Part shown: positions 1 to 8,222 of the stretch, one piece after another
Layout of the letters: each line of letters starts with the position of its first letter
Numbering within the stretch: position 1 is the stretch's first letter
Assembly (NCBI GenBank): GCA_021157815.1
Contig: JAGGVT010000180.1
Location: forward strand, 1 to 27,921
From: a bacterium
Lineage (GTDB): Bacteria > JAJVIF01 > JAGGVT01
DNA length: 27,921 nt
Direction of reading: 5' to 3'
The notes under the pieces: model-generated
What the model was told of the DNA's origin: nothing
What the model saw: only the letters and a program-made list of their open reading frames with translations
The model's database searches: none
Made by a program: the position numbers and the translations under genes

Positions 1-567
1 GTGATTCTAGTGCTTGCATGCGCGTTTTTAACATTCGCATGTTCAAAGGCTAAATCACCAGTAACACCTGCGACCGATGATTCATCCAGCATCACAAATG
101 ACCTGCCGGAATCATTAAACGCAGATGTTCATAATCGAAGTTTGCTTGCAGCTTATGATGCGGTCATAGACCCCGTTGCTAAAACGTTCACTGTTGAGCC
201 GATGAATAGAAGCGGGGATTATCACTTTCCGATGTCACAAATTTATCGATATGCACTGGAAATCACAGATTATAACTGGGCACCAGAATTTTGGGCTGAT
301 ATCAAACTAATACACCCATATCCAAGTACGGTGATAGCTGGATATGATCCACGTGTCATTGCCATTCTTCCTGCCAATCCAGGTGTAAGTTTTAACTATC
401 CGTTATTTGATGTAAATGGCAACAACACTGTATTGCTTGAACCTGATGGTTATACAGCTTTGTATGATGTTCTAGGTAGTTCAATTATTGGTAACGTTAA
501 CCCATTTAAGGCTTATTTCAAAGACCAACCTTATCGTGTTTGGGATGGAATGGGCGTTACTGAGTAA
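1..567 (+). CDS. Secreted lipoprotein, N-terminal part (5' edge of window, ends at in-frame TAA)
   Basis: The reading frame is open from the first base, so the true start may lie upstream; the GTG at position 1 is only the first available codon. A hydrophobic stretch ends in T-F-A-C-S (Cys14), a plausible but imperfect lipobox, followed by a Ser/Thr/Pro-rich linker as in exported lipoproteins. The rest looks like a beta-sandwich domain with the motif IKLIHPYP; the large lipoprotein at 10331-13012 has a similar FSLRHPF segment, so the two may share a domain family. Translation stops at TAA 565-567, yet the same frame continues without any shift into the propeller ORF at 583-2412, so this is most likely the front half of one gene. 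The function is unknown; a surface or periplasmic location is inferred. Confidence 0.7.
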   Translation: MILVLACAFLTFACSKAKSPVTPATDDSSSITNDLPESLNADVHNRSLLAAYDAVIDPVAKTFTVEPMNRSGDYHFPMSQIYRYALEITDYNWAPEFWADIKLIHPYPSTVIAGYDPRVIAILPANPGVSFNYPLFDVNGNNTVLLEPDGYTALYDVLGSSIIGNVNPFKAYFKDQPYRVWDGMGVTE

Positions 568-582
568 ACTCAACGTTGGTTT

Positions 583-2412
583 ATGGATATTTCAGGTTTC
601 GGTGGACCATTTGTTTTTAAGCTTGTTGTTGATGTTTCAACCAACTATCCAAACCCGCCAACACCTATACTTGATAATGCACCTGAACCGGTGGAGATTG
701 ATGCTGAGATTGGGGATGGGCTTACTCAGAATGGAGGAGAGGCATCTGTTGAAGCGCGAGTTAAACACTGGAAGGATGTAACTGAAATAGGTGGAGTAGA
801 GCTGGAAGCACCGGATTTATTAAATGATACACTGCCACTTCAATATTATAGTTACAGCCCATATTATGCGGCAAGTGTTTTCAAAGGAACTCTGACAAAC
901 GATAATCTTGCACCCGAAGGTGATTATGATTTGATGATTAAGTCGTGGGATGAGGAAACTGGCATTGGATTGTACGATGAATTTATGACTCACGTGAATC
1001 ATGCGTCTCCTCTTGATGGCAACCTCATCTGGGCTAAACGTGCCGGAGGGACAAATTATGATTACGGCACAGGGGTCACAATGCTTTCGGACAATTCTAC
1101 AGTCGTGATCGGATACTTTCTTGGTTCAACCACATTTGGTCTGGGTGAGCCAAACGAAACAATCCTGACCTCTGCTGGAAGTTTGAATATCTTCATCGCG
1201 AGGTACAATTCTGATGGAACACTTGCATGGGCTAAACGCGCCGGTGGACCAGGTACAGGTGGTGATTATGGTACTGGGATTGCAACGCTTTCGGATAATT
1301 CTACAGTCGTGACCGGGTATTTTTATGGTTCAGCCACATTTGGTCTGGGTGAGCCAAACGAGACAGTTATTACTTCCACTGGAAGTTTGGATATCTTCAT
1401 CGCGAGATACAATCCGGATGGAACGCTTGCATGGGCTAAACGCGCCGGAGGGATAGCTGCAGCTTGGGGCTTAGCAATCACAACACTTTCTGATTACTCT
1501 ACAGTCGTGACCGGATGTTTTGGGGGCTCAGCAACATTCGGTCCAGGTGAATCAAACGAGACAGTCATTACTTCCGCTGGAGGGGGGGATACCTTCATAG
1601 CAAGGTACAATCCTGATGGAACACTTGCATGGGCTAAACGCGCCGGAGGGATAGGTGGAGAGGGGGGCAATGCAATCACGACGCTTTCTAACGATTCTAC
1701 AGTCGTGACCGGATTATTTACCGGCTCATCCACATTCGGTCCGGGCGAGTCCAACGAGACAGTCCTGAATTCCGCTGGAGGTTTATCATATTACGATATC
1801 TACATCGCGCAGTACAATCCGGACGGAACGCTTGCATGGGCTAAACGCGCCGGTGGTTTAGATCATGATTACAGTAATGGAATCACAACGCTTTCGGACA
1901 ATTCTACAGTCGTGACCGGAATTTTTACGGGCTCAACCACATTCGGTCCGGGCGAGCCAAACGAGACAGTCCTGATCTCCGCTTCCGTTGGAATTGGGGA
2001 TATCTTCATCGCGCGGTACAATACGGATGGAACGCTTGCATGGGCTAAACGCGCGGGAGGGAGATCTGATGATGAAGGTAAAGGAATCACAGCGCTTTCG
2101 GACAATTCAACAGTCGTGACCGGAAAGTTCGCGGGCACTGCCACATTCGGTCCGGGCGAGCCAAACGAGACAATCCTTACTTCCGCTGGAGGTTTCGGTA
2201 TCTTCATCGCGAGGTACAATCCTGATGGAACGCTGGCATGGGCTAAACGCGCTGGAGGATCAAGTTATGGAATCACAACACTTTCTGACAATTCGACAGT
2301 CGTGACAGGATATTTTTATGGATCAACCACCTTCGGTCCGGGTGAACCAAACGAGACAATCCTGACTTCAGCTGGGAATTGGGATATATTCATCGCGCGA
2401 TTCGAACCATAG
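583..2412 (+). CDS. Seven-repeat beta-propeller (SBBP-like) protein, C-terminal part of the interrupted lipoprotein gene
   Basis: This ORF is in the same frame as 1-567, separated by TAA and five sense codons (TQRWF), so it is probably the continuation of that gene and not an independent protein. ATG 583 is just the first Met after the stop; no Shine-Dalgarno precedes it and there is no signal peptide. Residues 1-145 form a domain beginning with GFGGPFVFKLVVDVSTNYP. After that come seven copies of a 66-69 residue repeat with consensus WAKRAGG...TLSDNSTVVTGYF.GS.TFGPGE.NETI..SAG..DIFIARYNPDGTLA. Seven copies is the usual blade number of a closed beta-propeller, and the first WAKRAGG strand could pair with the final DIFIARF strand to close the ring. 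SBBP-type repeats are common in secreted proteins of environmental bacteria. The ligand or partner is unknown. Confidence 0.8.
   Translation: MDISGFGGPFVFKLVVDVSTNYPNPPTPILDNAPEPVEIDAEIGDGLTQNGGEASVEARVKHWKDVTEIGGVELEAPDLLNDTLPLQYYSYSPYYAASVFKGTLTNDNLAPEGDYDLMIKSWDEETGIGLYDEFMTHVNHASPLDGNLIWAKRAGGTNYDYGTGVTMLSDNSTVVIGYFLGSTTFGLGEPNETILTSAGSLNIFIARYNSDGTLAWAKRAGGPGTGGDYGTGIATLSDNSTVVTGYFYGSATFGLGEPNETVITSTGSLDIFIARYNPDGTLAWAKRAGGIAAAWGLAITTLSDYSTVVTGCFGGSATFGPGESNETVITSAGGGDTFIARYNPDGTLAWAKRAGGIGGEGGNAITTLSNDSTVVTGLFTGSSTFGPGESNETVLNSAGGLSYYDIYIAQYNPDGTLAWAKRAGGLDHDYSNGITTLSDNSTVVTGIFTGSTTFGPGEPNETVLISASVGIGDIFIARYNTDGTLAWAKRAGGRSDDEGKGITALSDNSTVVTGKFAGTATFGPGEPNETILTSAGGFGIFIARYNPDGTLAWAKRAGGSSYGITTLSDNSTVVTGYFYGSTTFGPGEPNETILTSAGNWDIFIARFEP
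1030..2409 (+). repeat. Coding tandem repeat, 7 units of about 198-207 bp
   Basis: The codons for WAKRAGG start at 1030, 1228, 1432, 1630, 1837, 2041 and 2239, giving periods of 198, 204, 198, 207, 204 and 198 bases, all multiples of three. Blocks such as acagtcgtgaccgg and gggctaaacgcgcc are almost unchanged at DNA level between units, which suggests recent duplication or ongoing gene conversion. Confidence 0.9.
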
Positions 2413-2481
2413 GCAACACTTTTAAATTGCATATATAGATATCACACATCTAACCTTTTCATAGTTCCTACGGAGAATTAT

Positions 2482-2572
2482 CCGAGCCTCGAACGTGAGT
2501 GAGAGGTATTTCCGATGCATAATCAAGATCATCTGATGGCACATTTACCTCTCACTAACGTTCGAGGCTCGG
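2482..2572. repeat. Long inverted repeat, 27-bp arms
   Basis: Arms at 2482-2508 and 2546-2572 pair with a single mismatch (ccgagcctcgaacgt, then g or t, then agtgagaggta), enclosing a 37-base loop. The element lies in the 480-base gene-free stretch 2413-2892. The loop is too long and no T-run follows, so it is not a classical intrinsic terminator; a palindromic dispersed element or RNA hairpin is more likely. Confidence 0.85.
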
Positions 2573-2824
2573 TTTACTATATCTGATTTTCAATATCGTT
2601 CTTTACAATTTATCGTAGTTTCGGAGCCGGGTGCCGCCCATACAGCCGTCCCGGCTTTATGGGTGAAATTGCATGACTTCGCAGTAATCACCCACAAATC
2701 ACAAAAAGACGTGATGTGTGGGCGGCACCCGAGAATTATCAGGAAAATGGTATGTTTAAACAGGTTCTAACGTTCGAGGTTCGGTTTTCAATATCGGGGT
2801 TTACAATTTATCGTAATTTCGTGG
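2555..2824. repeat. Direct repeat pair flanking the second palindrome
   Basis: Copy A is 2555-2624 and copy B is 2767-2824. Both read ctaacgttcgagg, then tcggttt, ttttcaatatcg, tttacaatttatcgta and tttcg. Copy A carries about 12 extra bases and scattered substitutions. Copy A overlaps the right arm of the first inverted repeat. No coding potential is seen in 2413-2892. Besides these repeats, the stretch holds only the AT-rich leader of the next gene. Confidence 0.75.
2628..2731. repeat. Second inverted repeat (cgggtgccgccca arms) with internal hairpin
   Basis: Outer arms at 2628-2642 and 2717-2731 match at about 14 of 15 bases (cgggtgccgcccata versus the complement of tgtgggcggcacccg). Inside them a second imperfect pairing (tgggtga...tcaccca) can form, giving a nested cruciform. 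It is GC-rich against an AT-rich background. It sits between two copies of the direct repeat described for 2555-2824. Confidence 0.8.
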
Positions 2825-2892
2825 TAGTTTAAAATAACTTTTTAAGGAACGAGTATGATAGAATTTTAAGTAATCGAACTAAGGAAATTGGA

Positions 2893-4200
2893 ATGAAAAT
2901 CTTCATCGCGGGATATGATGTAATGGGTACGAACATGGCGGGACCGGGGATGCGCTCGTATGCCATCGCTAAGTTCCTTTCCTCTTATGCTGATGTTACG
3001 CTTTCGCATTGTGAGACATCGGATATTAAATTCACCAACGATTCCGTTAAATTAATCTCTGATGCTGATGTCGTTTGGGAGTCCGAGGATTTCTGGCGCG
3101 AGTATGATTTCGCTATTATGCCGGGCAGTCAGAATCTGAAAGTTACGCTTCCTGACAATTTCCCGATACCTCTGGTCGTTGACATCTACGACCCATACAT
3201 ACTTGAAAACATCGAACTGCTTTCAGACAAGAAGCCGTCCATTCGCGATTATGAATATCTCAGGCATCTAAAGTCAATGATAGAGATGCTTTTGAAAGGT
3301 GATAGATTTCTTGTAACAAGCGATATAACAAAGGATTTTTTCCTCGGTATGATGGCGGGCTGGGGCGTATTGAATCCCGTATCCGCATCTAAAGATAAAT
3401 CCGAGAAATTGTTTTTGGAAATCCCGTTTGGCGTTACTGATGAACCTTTTGATAGCGCATACTCCAAATCAAATAAAGAACTTCCCGGCGATATTTCACC
3501 CGATGATGATGTCATCCTCTGGGCTGGCGGACTTTGGGACTGGCTTGATCCTCAGTCTGTTATCAATGCGATGCCTGATATTTTACATAACCATCCCAAT
3601 GCAAAATTGATGTTCATGGGATACAAACATCCAAACAAGCATGTTCCAATCATGGATACGGCGTATCAATGCATCGACATGGCAAAGAAATCAGGACTGT
3701 ACGAGAAATCAATTATCTTCAGAGAATGGACACCTTTCGAGGAGCGAATCCCACTTCTGCACGTTTCAAAAATTGGAGTATCGCTGCATAAAAAGCACCT
3801 CGAAACTCGTTTCTCATTTCGCACCAGATTAATGGATTACATCTGGGCTGGAATTCCGATGGTTCTGTCAGGCGGCGATGTTCTTTCAAAGGAACTGGCA
3901 TCATCAGGCGTTGCTGAAATCGTTTTGAATAACAATCCAAAAAGCATTGCCGATGCTGTATCCAAACTCCTTGATAAATCCGACAAGATGGATATATCAC
4001 AAACATTCGATAATCTGCGATTGCAATACAGATGGGAAACAGTTCTTGCGCCAATAGCTGAAATGGCTGGGAACATTCAAAAAATCGAGAAATCAGATTA
4101 TCAGAATCTGTTCAAGGATTATCTAAAAGAATTTCCTGTCCCGCCTGCACCGGGATTGATTGACAGAGGGATTGAGAAGATAAAAAAGAAGCTACGATAA
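2893..4200 (+). CDS. Glycosyltransferase, GT-B fold (GT4-like)
   Basis: A 435-residue cytosolic or membrane-peripheral glycosyltransferase, predicted to move a sugar from a nucleotide-sugar donor to a polysaccharide or lipid acceptor. The N-terminal Rossmann half opens with MKIFIAGYD and a Gly-rich loop (GTNMAGPGMRSYA), as in GT4 enzymes that bind the acceptor there. The C-terminal half starts near residue 200 with VILWAGGLWDW and has the DYIWAGIPMVLSGGD segment near residue 320, corresponding to the donor-binding region. The usual EGFG-x-E motif of GT4 is replaced by a SFRTRLMDYI stretch, so it is a divergent member. The start is supported by AAGGA at 2881-2885, seven bases before ATG. The acceptor and linkage are unknown. 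It stands alone, with repeat-rich DNA on both sides. Confidence 0.85.
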   Translation: MKIFIAGYDVMGTNMAGPGMRSYAIAKFLSSYADVTLSHCETSDIKFTNDSVKLISDADVVWESEDFWREYDFAIMPGSQNLKVTLPDNFPIPLVVDIYDPYILENIELLSDKKPSIRDYEYLRHLKSMIEMLLKGDRFLVTSDITKDFFLGMMAGWGVLNPVSASKDKSEKLFLEIPFGVTDEPFDSAYSKSNKELPGDISPDDDVILWAGGLWDWLDPQSVINAMPDILHNHPNAKLMFMGYKHPNKHVPIMDTAYQCIDMAKKSGLYEKSIIFREWTPFEERIPLLHVSKIGVSLHKKHLETRFSFRTRLMDYIWAGIPMVLSGGDVLSKELASSGVAEIVLNNNPKSIADAVSKLLDKSDKMDISQTFDNLRLQYRWETVLAPIAEMAGNIQKIEKSDYQNLFKDYLKEFPVPPAPGLIDRGIEKIKKKLR

Positions 4201-4253
4201 GGTATTTAGATGACTCTGAAAAACCATGCTTCAAGTATGAGATAAATATTTAT

Positions 4254-4432
4254 CCTGGGAGCGCTGGTCTCTGACCGGCACCTGAATAGTCTAACTGAAA
4301 TTTAAAAACGTGAATCCTACAAATATAGATTAAATATTGAACTATTTTCTTTTGGTATTTTATCTGATAGATATACTATGTTGATTTCTATTAACCGAAC
4401 ACAGGTGCCGGTCAGAGACCAGCGCTCCCAGG
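4254..4432. repeat. Perfect 31-bp inverted repeat between convergent genes
   Basis: Arms at 4254-4284 and 4402-4432 are exact reverse complements (core ggagcgctggtctctgaccg) and enclose a 117-base AT-rich centre. It occupies most of the 298-base gap between the convergent glycosyltransferase and phosphatase genes. The long loop argues against a simple terminator. Arm composition is far more GC-rich than the surroundings. Confidence 0.9.
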
Positions 4433-4498
4433 TTAAGAAATTTTCAAAAACGTTTAAACAAGTAACCCAGTGTCTCTTCACCGTGATAATTCGCAAAC

Positions 4499-6583
4499 TT
4501 ACTCTGCTTCCGCATCAGTCATCACGGGAATATTCTTCTGAATCATAGCTTCCATCTCAGCAAGTTCATCAACGGGCCCACCGAGATATTCAAGAGAGAC
4601 AATCGCGACATCATCCGCAAGTTGCGCATTTGATTTAAACATCATAAGGCTGCGGTGAATGCCTGCCGCTGTTTCATCATCCTCTTTCATGCAAATCTCA
4701 TGGACAAGTTTAAACAGGTTCTCCGCGGTGAATCTTTTACCATTCTCATCGACAATATCAGTAGCGCCATCGGTGTACATTATTACCTTGTCGCCTGGAT
4801 TAAGAAAAACCTCATCCTCATTGAAGTTCCCTTCAGGGAACATGCCCAATGGGAATCCTCCTCCTGAAAGCATTCGTATTTTTCCAGTCTTTTTCTCGAA
4901 AAGAAATGGCCTTACATGCCCAGCGCTCGAATAGCGCATCAACCCACTAACAGGATCAAACATCATGAAGAAACAGGTTGCGTACTGTGAAATCTCGTCA
5001 CCTTCCGAATTTTCCCAGTCCAATTCATGGTTAAGTTTATTTAGAGCATCGATACTGGAATGCGCTTCCCGGCTTAGCTGTCTGATAATGCTTACAATTC
5101 GCATCATGGTTAGCGCTGCTGGAACACCTTTTCCTGAGACATCGCCAACTGCTATGCCAAGCATTCCATCCGACCTTGTTGCTATTTCGAAAAAATCTCC
5201 ACCAAGATAACGTGCCGCTGTGAATCTCGTTCCAATTCTGACTCTTTCAGTCATGAAATCCTGTGGAAGAATTTCCGCTTGCACCCTTGCCGCGTATGTC
5301 AATTCCTCGTTACGTTCGTTGTATTCCCGTTTCAAATCCTCATGAAGCCTCGCATTTGCCACGGCTCCACTTAACTCCTGCGCTATAAAATCAATTATCT
5401 CCTTTGATTTACCGCTGAAATTATCAGGATCTTTGGACATCAATGTAAGTGTTCCGATTTTCCTGGATTCAGTGCAAAGCGGGTATATGGCTATTGAACC
5501 TATGATGCATTTATCACAGAAATCGCAATCTGATGATTCTATCAATCTTCTAATTGCTTTTGGATTACTTGTCTGAAATGGCCTGTTCCTGTTCAAAACG
5601 CTTTTAAGAACCTTGTTGTAACGATATCCGAAAAGAAAACACCTCATTCCGTTCTTCTTATCCTCATTTACAGCTGAAGGTTGGCTCATCAAACCTGTAT
5701 CATCGCAAATGTGAACAGCGCTCAAGTCGCATTTATACATTTCTCTGATTCTTTCAGCCACTGTTTTTATTACGAATTTCATATCAAGGCTTGAATTGGC
5801 GGCAATAGCAATCTCTCGTTGCGCTTTTATCCTTTCAATGTTCTTATCCAGCTCTCTTTTGGTTACGCTCAATTCAATTGACTTTCGAATGAAGATCCAC
5901 AGGCCTATCATAAATACAAGGGGCGCTGCGAGTTCAATGATATCTGCCGGGTCATAAGATATGTAAATGTAGAATGCCAGAGGGGCGAATATAAGTTTCG
6001 CAAGGAAATCCCATTTTATCACGTTATAGAAATTGGAAATATTTATACTCTTTCCATGCCGAACAATCAATAGCGGATAAACCATTCCAATATTGAAACA
6101 GAAATGCGTTATCGCGCCTCCGAATATCGGCAGAAGAAACGTTGGATTGGTTATTCCGGTCTTTGAATCAAGTAAATCTATTCCTCCAAGATGAAGAAAA
6201 ACAAATCCTGCGGCTAAAATGGATATGACCTGAATCGCTGAATTCAGAAAATACCAGATTACATCTTTGTTTCTGCCTCTTATCCCCTGCCCTGCTATTC
6301 CTGTTACGGCTATCCACGCTGCGCTTACCGGTCCCAACAGCATTAACGCCAGATATTCAAAAGCGAATGCCTGTGTTATCTGCGCGTAACCCAGATTCAG
6401 AGGAATACAATTCGCGACTAAAATCGCTGCCGCGAGAAAAATAAATTCCTTCGTGATAATTGGATTGGTGACATCTGTTGTAAGTGCAAACAGCAAACCC
6501 CAACCAACAATAATCAAAGCAAAGCGGATTATGTTCTCCTTGAGTTTCATACTTCCTGAGATATTTCCATGAAAAGAATTCAT
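4499..6583 (-). CDS. Membrane-anchored PP2C (SpoIIE-type) serine phosphatase with GAF domain
   Basis: The protein is 694 residues from ATG 6583. A TTG at 6589 and an ATG at 6550 (with AGGA close upstream) are alternative starts. The first ~230 residues contain about seven membrane segments. A short coiled linker (SVTKRELDKNIERIKAQRE) leads to a GAF-type sensor domain (~255-420) and then the SpoIIE/RsbU-type PP2C domain. Metal-binding motifs are visible: YLGGDFFE, GDVSGKGVPAAL, SAGH, YTDGATD and DDVAIVSL. Such enzymes dephosphorylate anti-sigma-antagonist proteins or act in related partner-switching pathways. The GAF region has a C-x2-C-x2-C cluster (CDFCDKC) plus nearby cysteines, suggesting metal or redox sensing. 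No sigma factor, STAS or RsbW-like gene is adjacent, so the target is unknown. Confidence 0.9.
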   Translation of the reverse strand: MNSFHGNISGSMKLKENIIRFALIIVGWGLLFALTTDVTNPIITKEFIFLAAAILVANCIPLNLGYAQITQAFAFEYLALMLLGPVSAAWIAVTGIAGQGIRGRNKDVIWYFLNSAIQVISILAAGFVFLHLGGIDLLDSKTGITNPTFLLPIFGGAITHFCFNIGMVYPLLIVRHGKSINISNFYNVIKWDFLAKLIFAPLAFYIYISYDPADIIELAAPLVFMIGLWIFIRKSIELSVTKRELDKNIERIKAQREIAIAANSSLDMKFVIKTVAERIREMYKCDLSAVHICDDTGLMSQPSAVNEDKKNGMRCFLFGYRYNKVLKSVLNRNRPFQTSNPKAIRRLIESSDCDFCDKCIIGSIAIYPLCTESRKIGTLTLMSKDPDNFSGKSKEIIDFIAQELSGAVANARLHEDLKREYNERNEELTYAARVQAEILPQDFMTERVRIGTRFTAARYLGGDFFEIATRSDGMLGIAVGDVSGKGVPAALTMMRIVSIIRQLSREAHSSIDALNKLNHELDWENSEGDEISQYATCFFMMFDPVSGLMRYSSAGHVRPFLFEKKTGKIRMLSGGGFPLGMFPEGNFNEDEVFLNPGDKVIMYTDGATDIVDENGKRFTAENLFKLVHEICMKEDDETAAGIHRSLMMFKSNAQLADDVAIVSLEYLGGPVDELAEMEAMIQKNIPVMTDAEAE

Positions 6584-6698
6584 CCTCAATCAATCCGACA
6601 GGCAATTACATAAAATCGATTAAAAGCTATTCATTATTAATATCATGATGTTTAAGGGAAATTTTGTAAGAAAATTCAAGCATGAGGAAATATCTTGA

Positions 6699-7382
6699 TT
6701 AAGGTATCTTAAAACCAGTCTTTAAATCACTGTTTTCCATGCAAACCATCAATCCATTCAAAAGCACGGCCCTGCCTAAAGGTACAACATCAGCGTACTT
6801 TTCAATTGTTTTCATGAAACATTTGTTTTCAACAAGTCCCCCTGACAGGTAAAAACGCTCCCGACCGTCAACGAGCCGATAAACATTACGGGCTACTCCA
6901 TGAACGAATCTCGCTACCGCTTTATCCACTGAGACTCCATCAATTATCAAATCAAACGCACGTTCTATACCGAATACTCCGCACGTTACATTTATATAAT
7001 CATCCTCAGTATCGAGTGAATTGAAATCGATATCGAAATACCGTCCGATTATCTCAAGTGTAAATCCGGTATTTGCTCCACAAGCGGTGTTCCAATCGAG
7101 TCTTAACGGTTTGCCATCTTTAAATTCCACAAGTTTGGTATCACGCCCTCCAACATCGACCACACAAAACGTATCTGATTTAAGAATATTTTGCGTTCCA
7201 CGCGCGAGACAGACAAGTTCGTTCTTGTAATAGTCAGATTTCATTCTGCCTAGATGTCCGGTTGCGCCATCGAATTTCATCTGGGATACACGCAGAAGAT
7301 CCTTTGTCTGGATGATTTCAAGCTCATCAGATTCCGTATCGAGGATTTTTGTATATGTCGTACCGCAATCAGCTATTTTCAT
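6699..7382 (-). CDS. BadF/BadG/BcrA-HgdC family ATPase (2-hydroxyacyl-CoA dehydratase activator-like)
   Basis: A 227-residue member of the ASKHA ATPase superfamily. Visible motifs are the phosphate-1 loop DCGTTYTK (5-12), the phosphate-2 loop VVDVGGRDTK (74-83, matching DIGGQD in HgdC) and the adenosine loop LSGGLVEN. In HgdC a [4Fe-4S] cluster sits between two subunits, held by two cysteines in KCAAGTGRF and TCTVFAESE. The equivalents here are Cys101 (ACGANTGF) and Cys134 (TCGVFGIE), so the iron-sulfur electron-transfer role appears retained. It would use ATP hydrolysis to push a low-potential electron onto a partner enzyme. The gene follows 7401-8147 by 18 bases, so the two are probably co-transcribed. 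It is shorter than typical activators (about 255-270 aa). The substrate system is unknown. Confidence 0.85.
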   Translation of the reverse strand: MKIADCGTTYTKILDTESDELEIIQTKDLLRVSQMKFDGATGHLGRMKSDYYKNELVCLARGTQNILKSDTFCVVDVGGRDTKLVEFKDGKPLRLDWNTACGANTGFTLEIIGRYFDIDFNSLDTEDDYINVTCGVFGIERAFDLIIDGVSVDKAVARFVHGVARNVYRLVDGRERFYLSGGLVENKCFMKTIEKYADVVPLGRAVLLNGLMVCMENSDLKTGFKIP

Positions 7383-7400
7383 AAATACTCTATCTCGCTA

Positions 7401-8147
7401 TTATATGTTTAGCTCAAGAAAAGCCTCTATTCTCGCTTGAATTCCCATTCCGATTTTCCCATCAGCATCGATATACAACCCGCCATACTTATCCGCCAGA
7501 TGCTTCGCGAGTTGCGATTTGGCACAGAAACTTTGCGTATAAAAAACAGTTGGAATATCCGGGACCACAAAACACTCCAAGTCTATATCAGCAGGCCTGG
7601 ATGCCTCCACGGTTCGCGTCCAGCCGTAAACGTGCGTTGAATCAGGAAAGAGGCGCAATAGATTAAAATCGTTTGGTGGCACGCCCCAGAATCCATGCGT
7701 TGGTTTAACCTGCATGAATGTTTCAGTTGAATCAATCAAAACCGTATCCATGATCTTTTCCACTTTCTCAACAAGCGGAATGGAACTGGTTGATATTGGA
7801 ACATCTACCTTTTCAGGATTTTGGCAACTTAAAATATCATCATTTTTCGATTCAACAACATCAAATCCCATCTTTTGAAGAATGTAAGATGCGTAGCGTC
7901 CGCCCTCGCATTTATCAGCCCCGACAGATGCGACAATAATTCTCATGTTCTCTTTTAAGCTAAACGCGTTGTCGATAATATTTCTAATGATTTTGCAATA
8001 CGCTCTGGGCATAATCCCGCTGTCAGGTTTGCCATAATCAATATCCAAATCCACCCATTCACATTCGGGAAACCGTTGCCGAATCTCCCCTGTCACCTCT
8101 TTTTTAGGGCAACCGTAAAATCCTATCTTTCCTTGTGAATTATTCAT
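7401..8147 (-). CDS. Unrecognised cysteine-containing protein paired with the activase
   Basis: A 248-residue soluble protein with no signal peptide or membrane segment. It starts at ATG 8147 behind AGAGG five bases upstream. Seven cysteines are present, several in potentially ligand-like settings: FYGCPKKE, RAYCKII, ADKCEGGRY, ILSCQNP and QSFCAKSQ. The N-terminal half has alternating strand/helix character (RIIVASVGADKCEGGRY) faintly reminiscent of the HgdB/DUF2229-type iron-sulfur partners of BadF activases. It is much smaller than HgdB (about 380 aa), and I cannot assign it to that family. Co-directional placement 18 bases upstream of the activase suggests it is the activase's electron acceptor or a subunit. 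Treat the function as unknown. Confidence 0.75.
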   Translation of the reverse strand: MNNSQGKIGFYGCPKKEVTGEIRQRFPECEWVDLDIDYGKPDSGIMPRAYCKIIRNIIDNAFSLKENMRIIVASVGADKCEGGRYASYILQKMGFDVVESKNDDILSCQNPEKVDVPISTSSIPLVEKVEKIMDTVLIDSTETFMQVKPTHGFWGVPPNDFNLLRLFPDSTHVYGWTRTVEASRPADIDLECFVVPDIPTVFYTQSFCAKSQLAKHLADKYGGLYIDADGKIGMGIQARIEAFLELNI

Positions 8148-8167
8148 TTAGACCTCTAAAAAAATAG

Positions 8168-8222
8168 ATTCCGGCTTTCGCCGGAATGACAAGCTACTGT
8201 CATTCCGGGCTTGACCCGGAAT
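8168..8222. repeat. Double-hairpin dispersed repeat (attccggc...gtcattccggg type)
   Basis: Two short palindromes lie in tandem: attccggc/gccggaat (8168-8175, 8180-8187) and attccggg/cccggaat (8202-8209, 8215-8222). They can also pair with each other through ccggaatgac and gtcattccgg. This gtcattccgg word is familiar from dispersed palindromic repeats of many bacteria (compare Neisseria dRS3). The same element recurs at 16680-16746. The rest of the 313-base gap 8148-8460 is AT-rich and shows nothing else recognisable. Confidence 0.85.

Noticed and set aside
565-567. Recoding of TAA as an amino acid
   Set aside because: Many intact genes in this window end at TAA and no suppressor or recoding signal is visible, so a mutation or error is simpler.
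488-781. 97-codon plus-strand ORF bridging the in-frame stop
   Set aside because: It is in another frame, has no recognisable content, and spans the junction of the real gene whose sense continues in frame 1.
1494-2219. Minus-strand ORFs of 86 and 116 codons inside the propeller gene
   Set aside because: They are antisense frames of the tandem repeat and echo its period. The plus-strand frame encodes a recognisable repeat protein.
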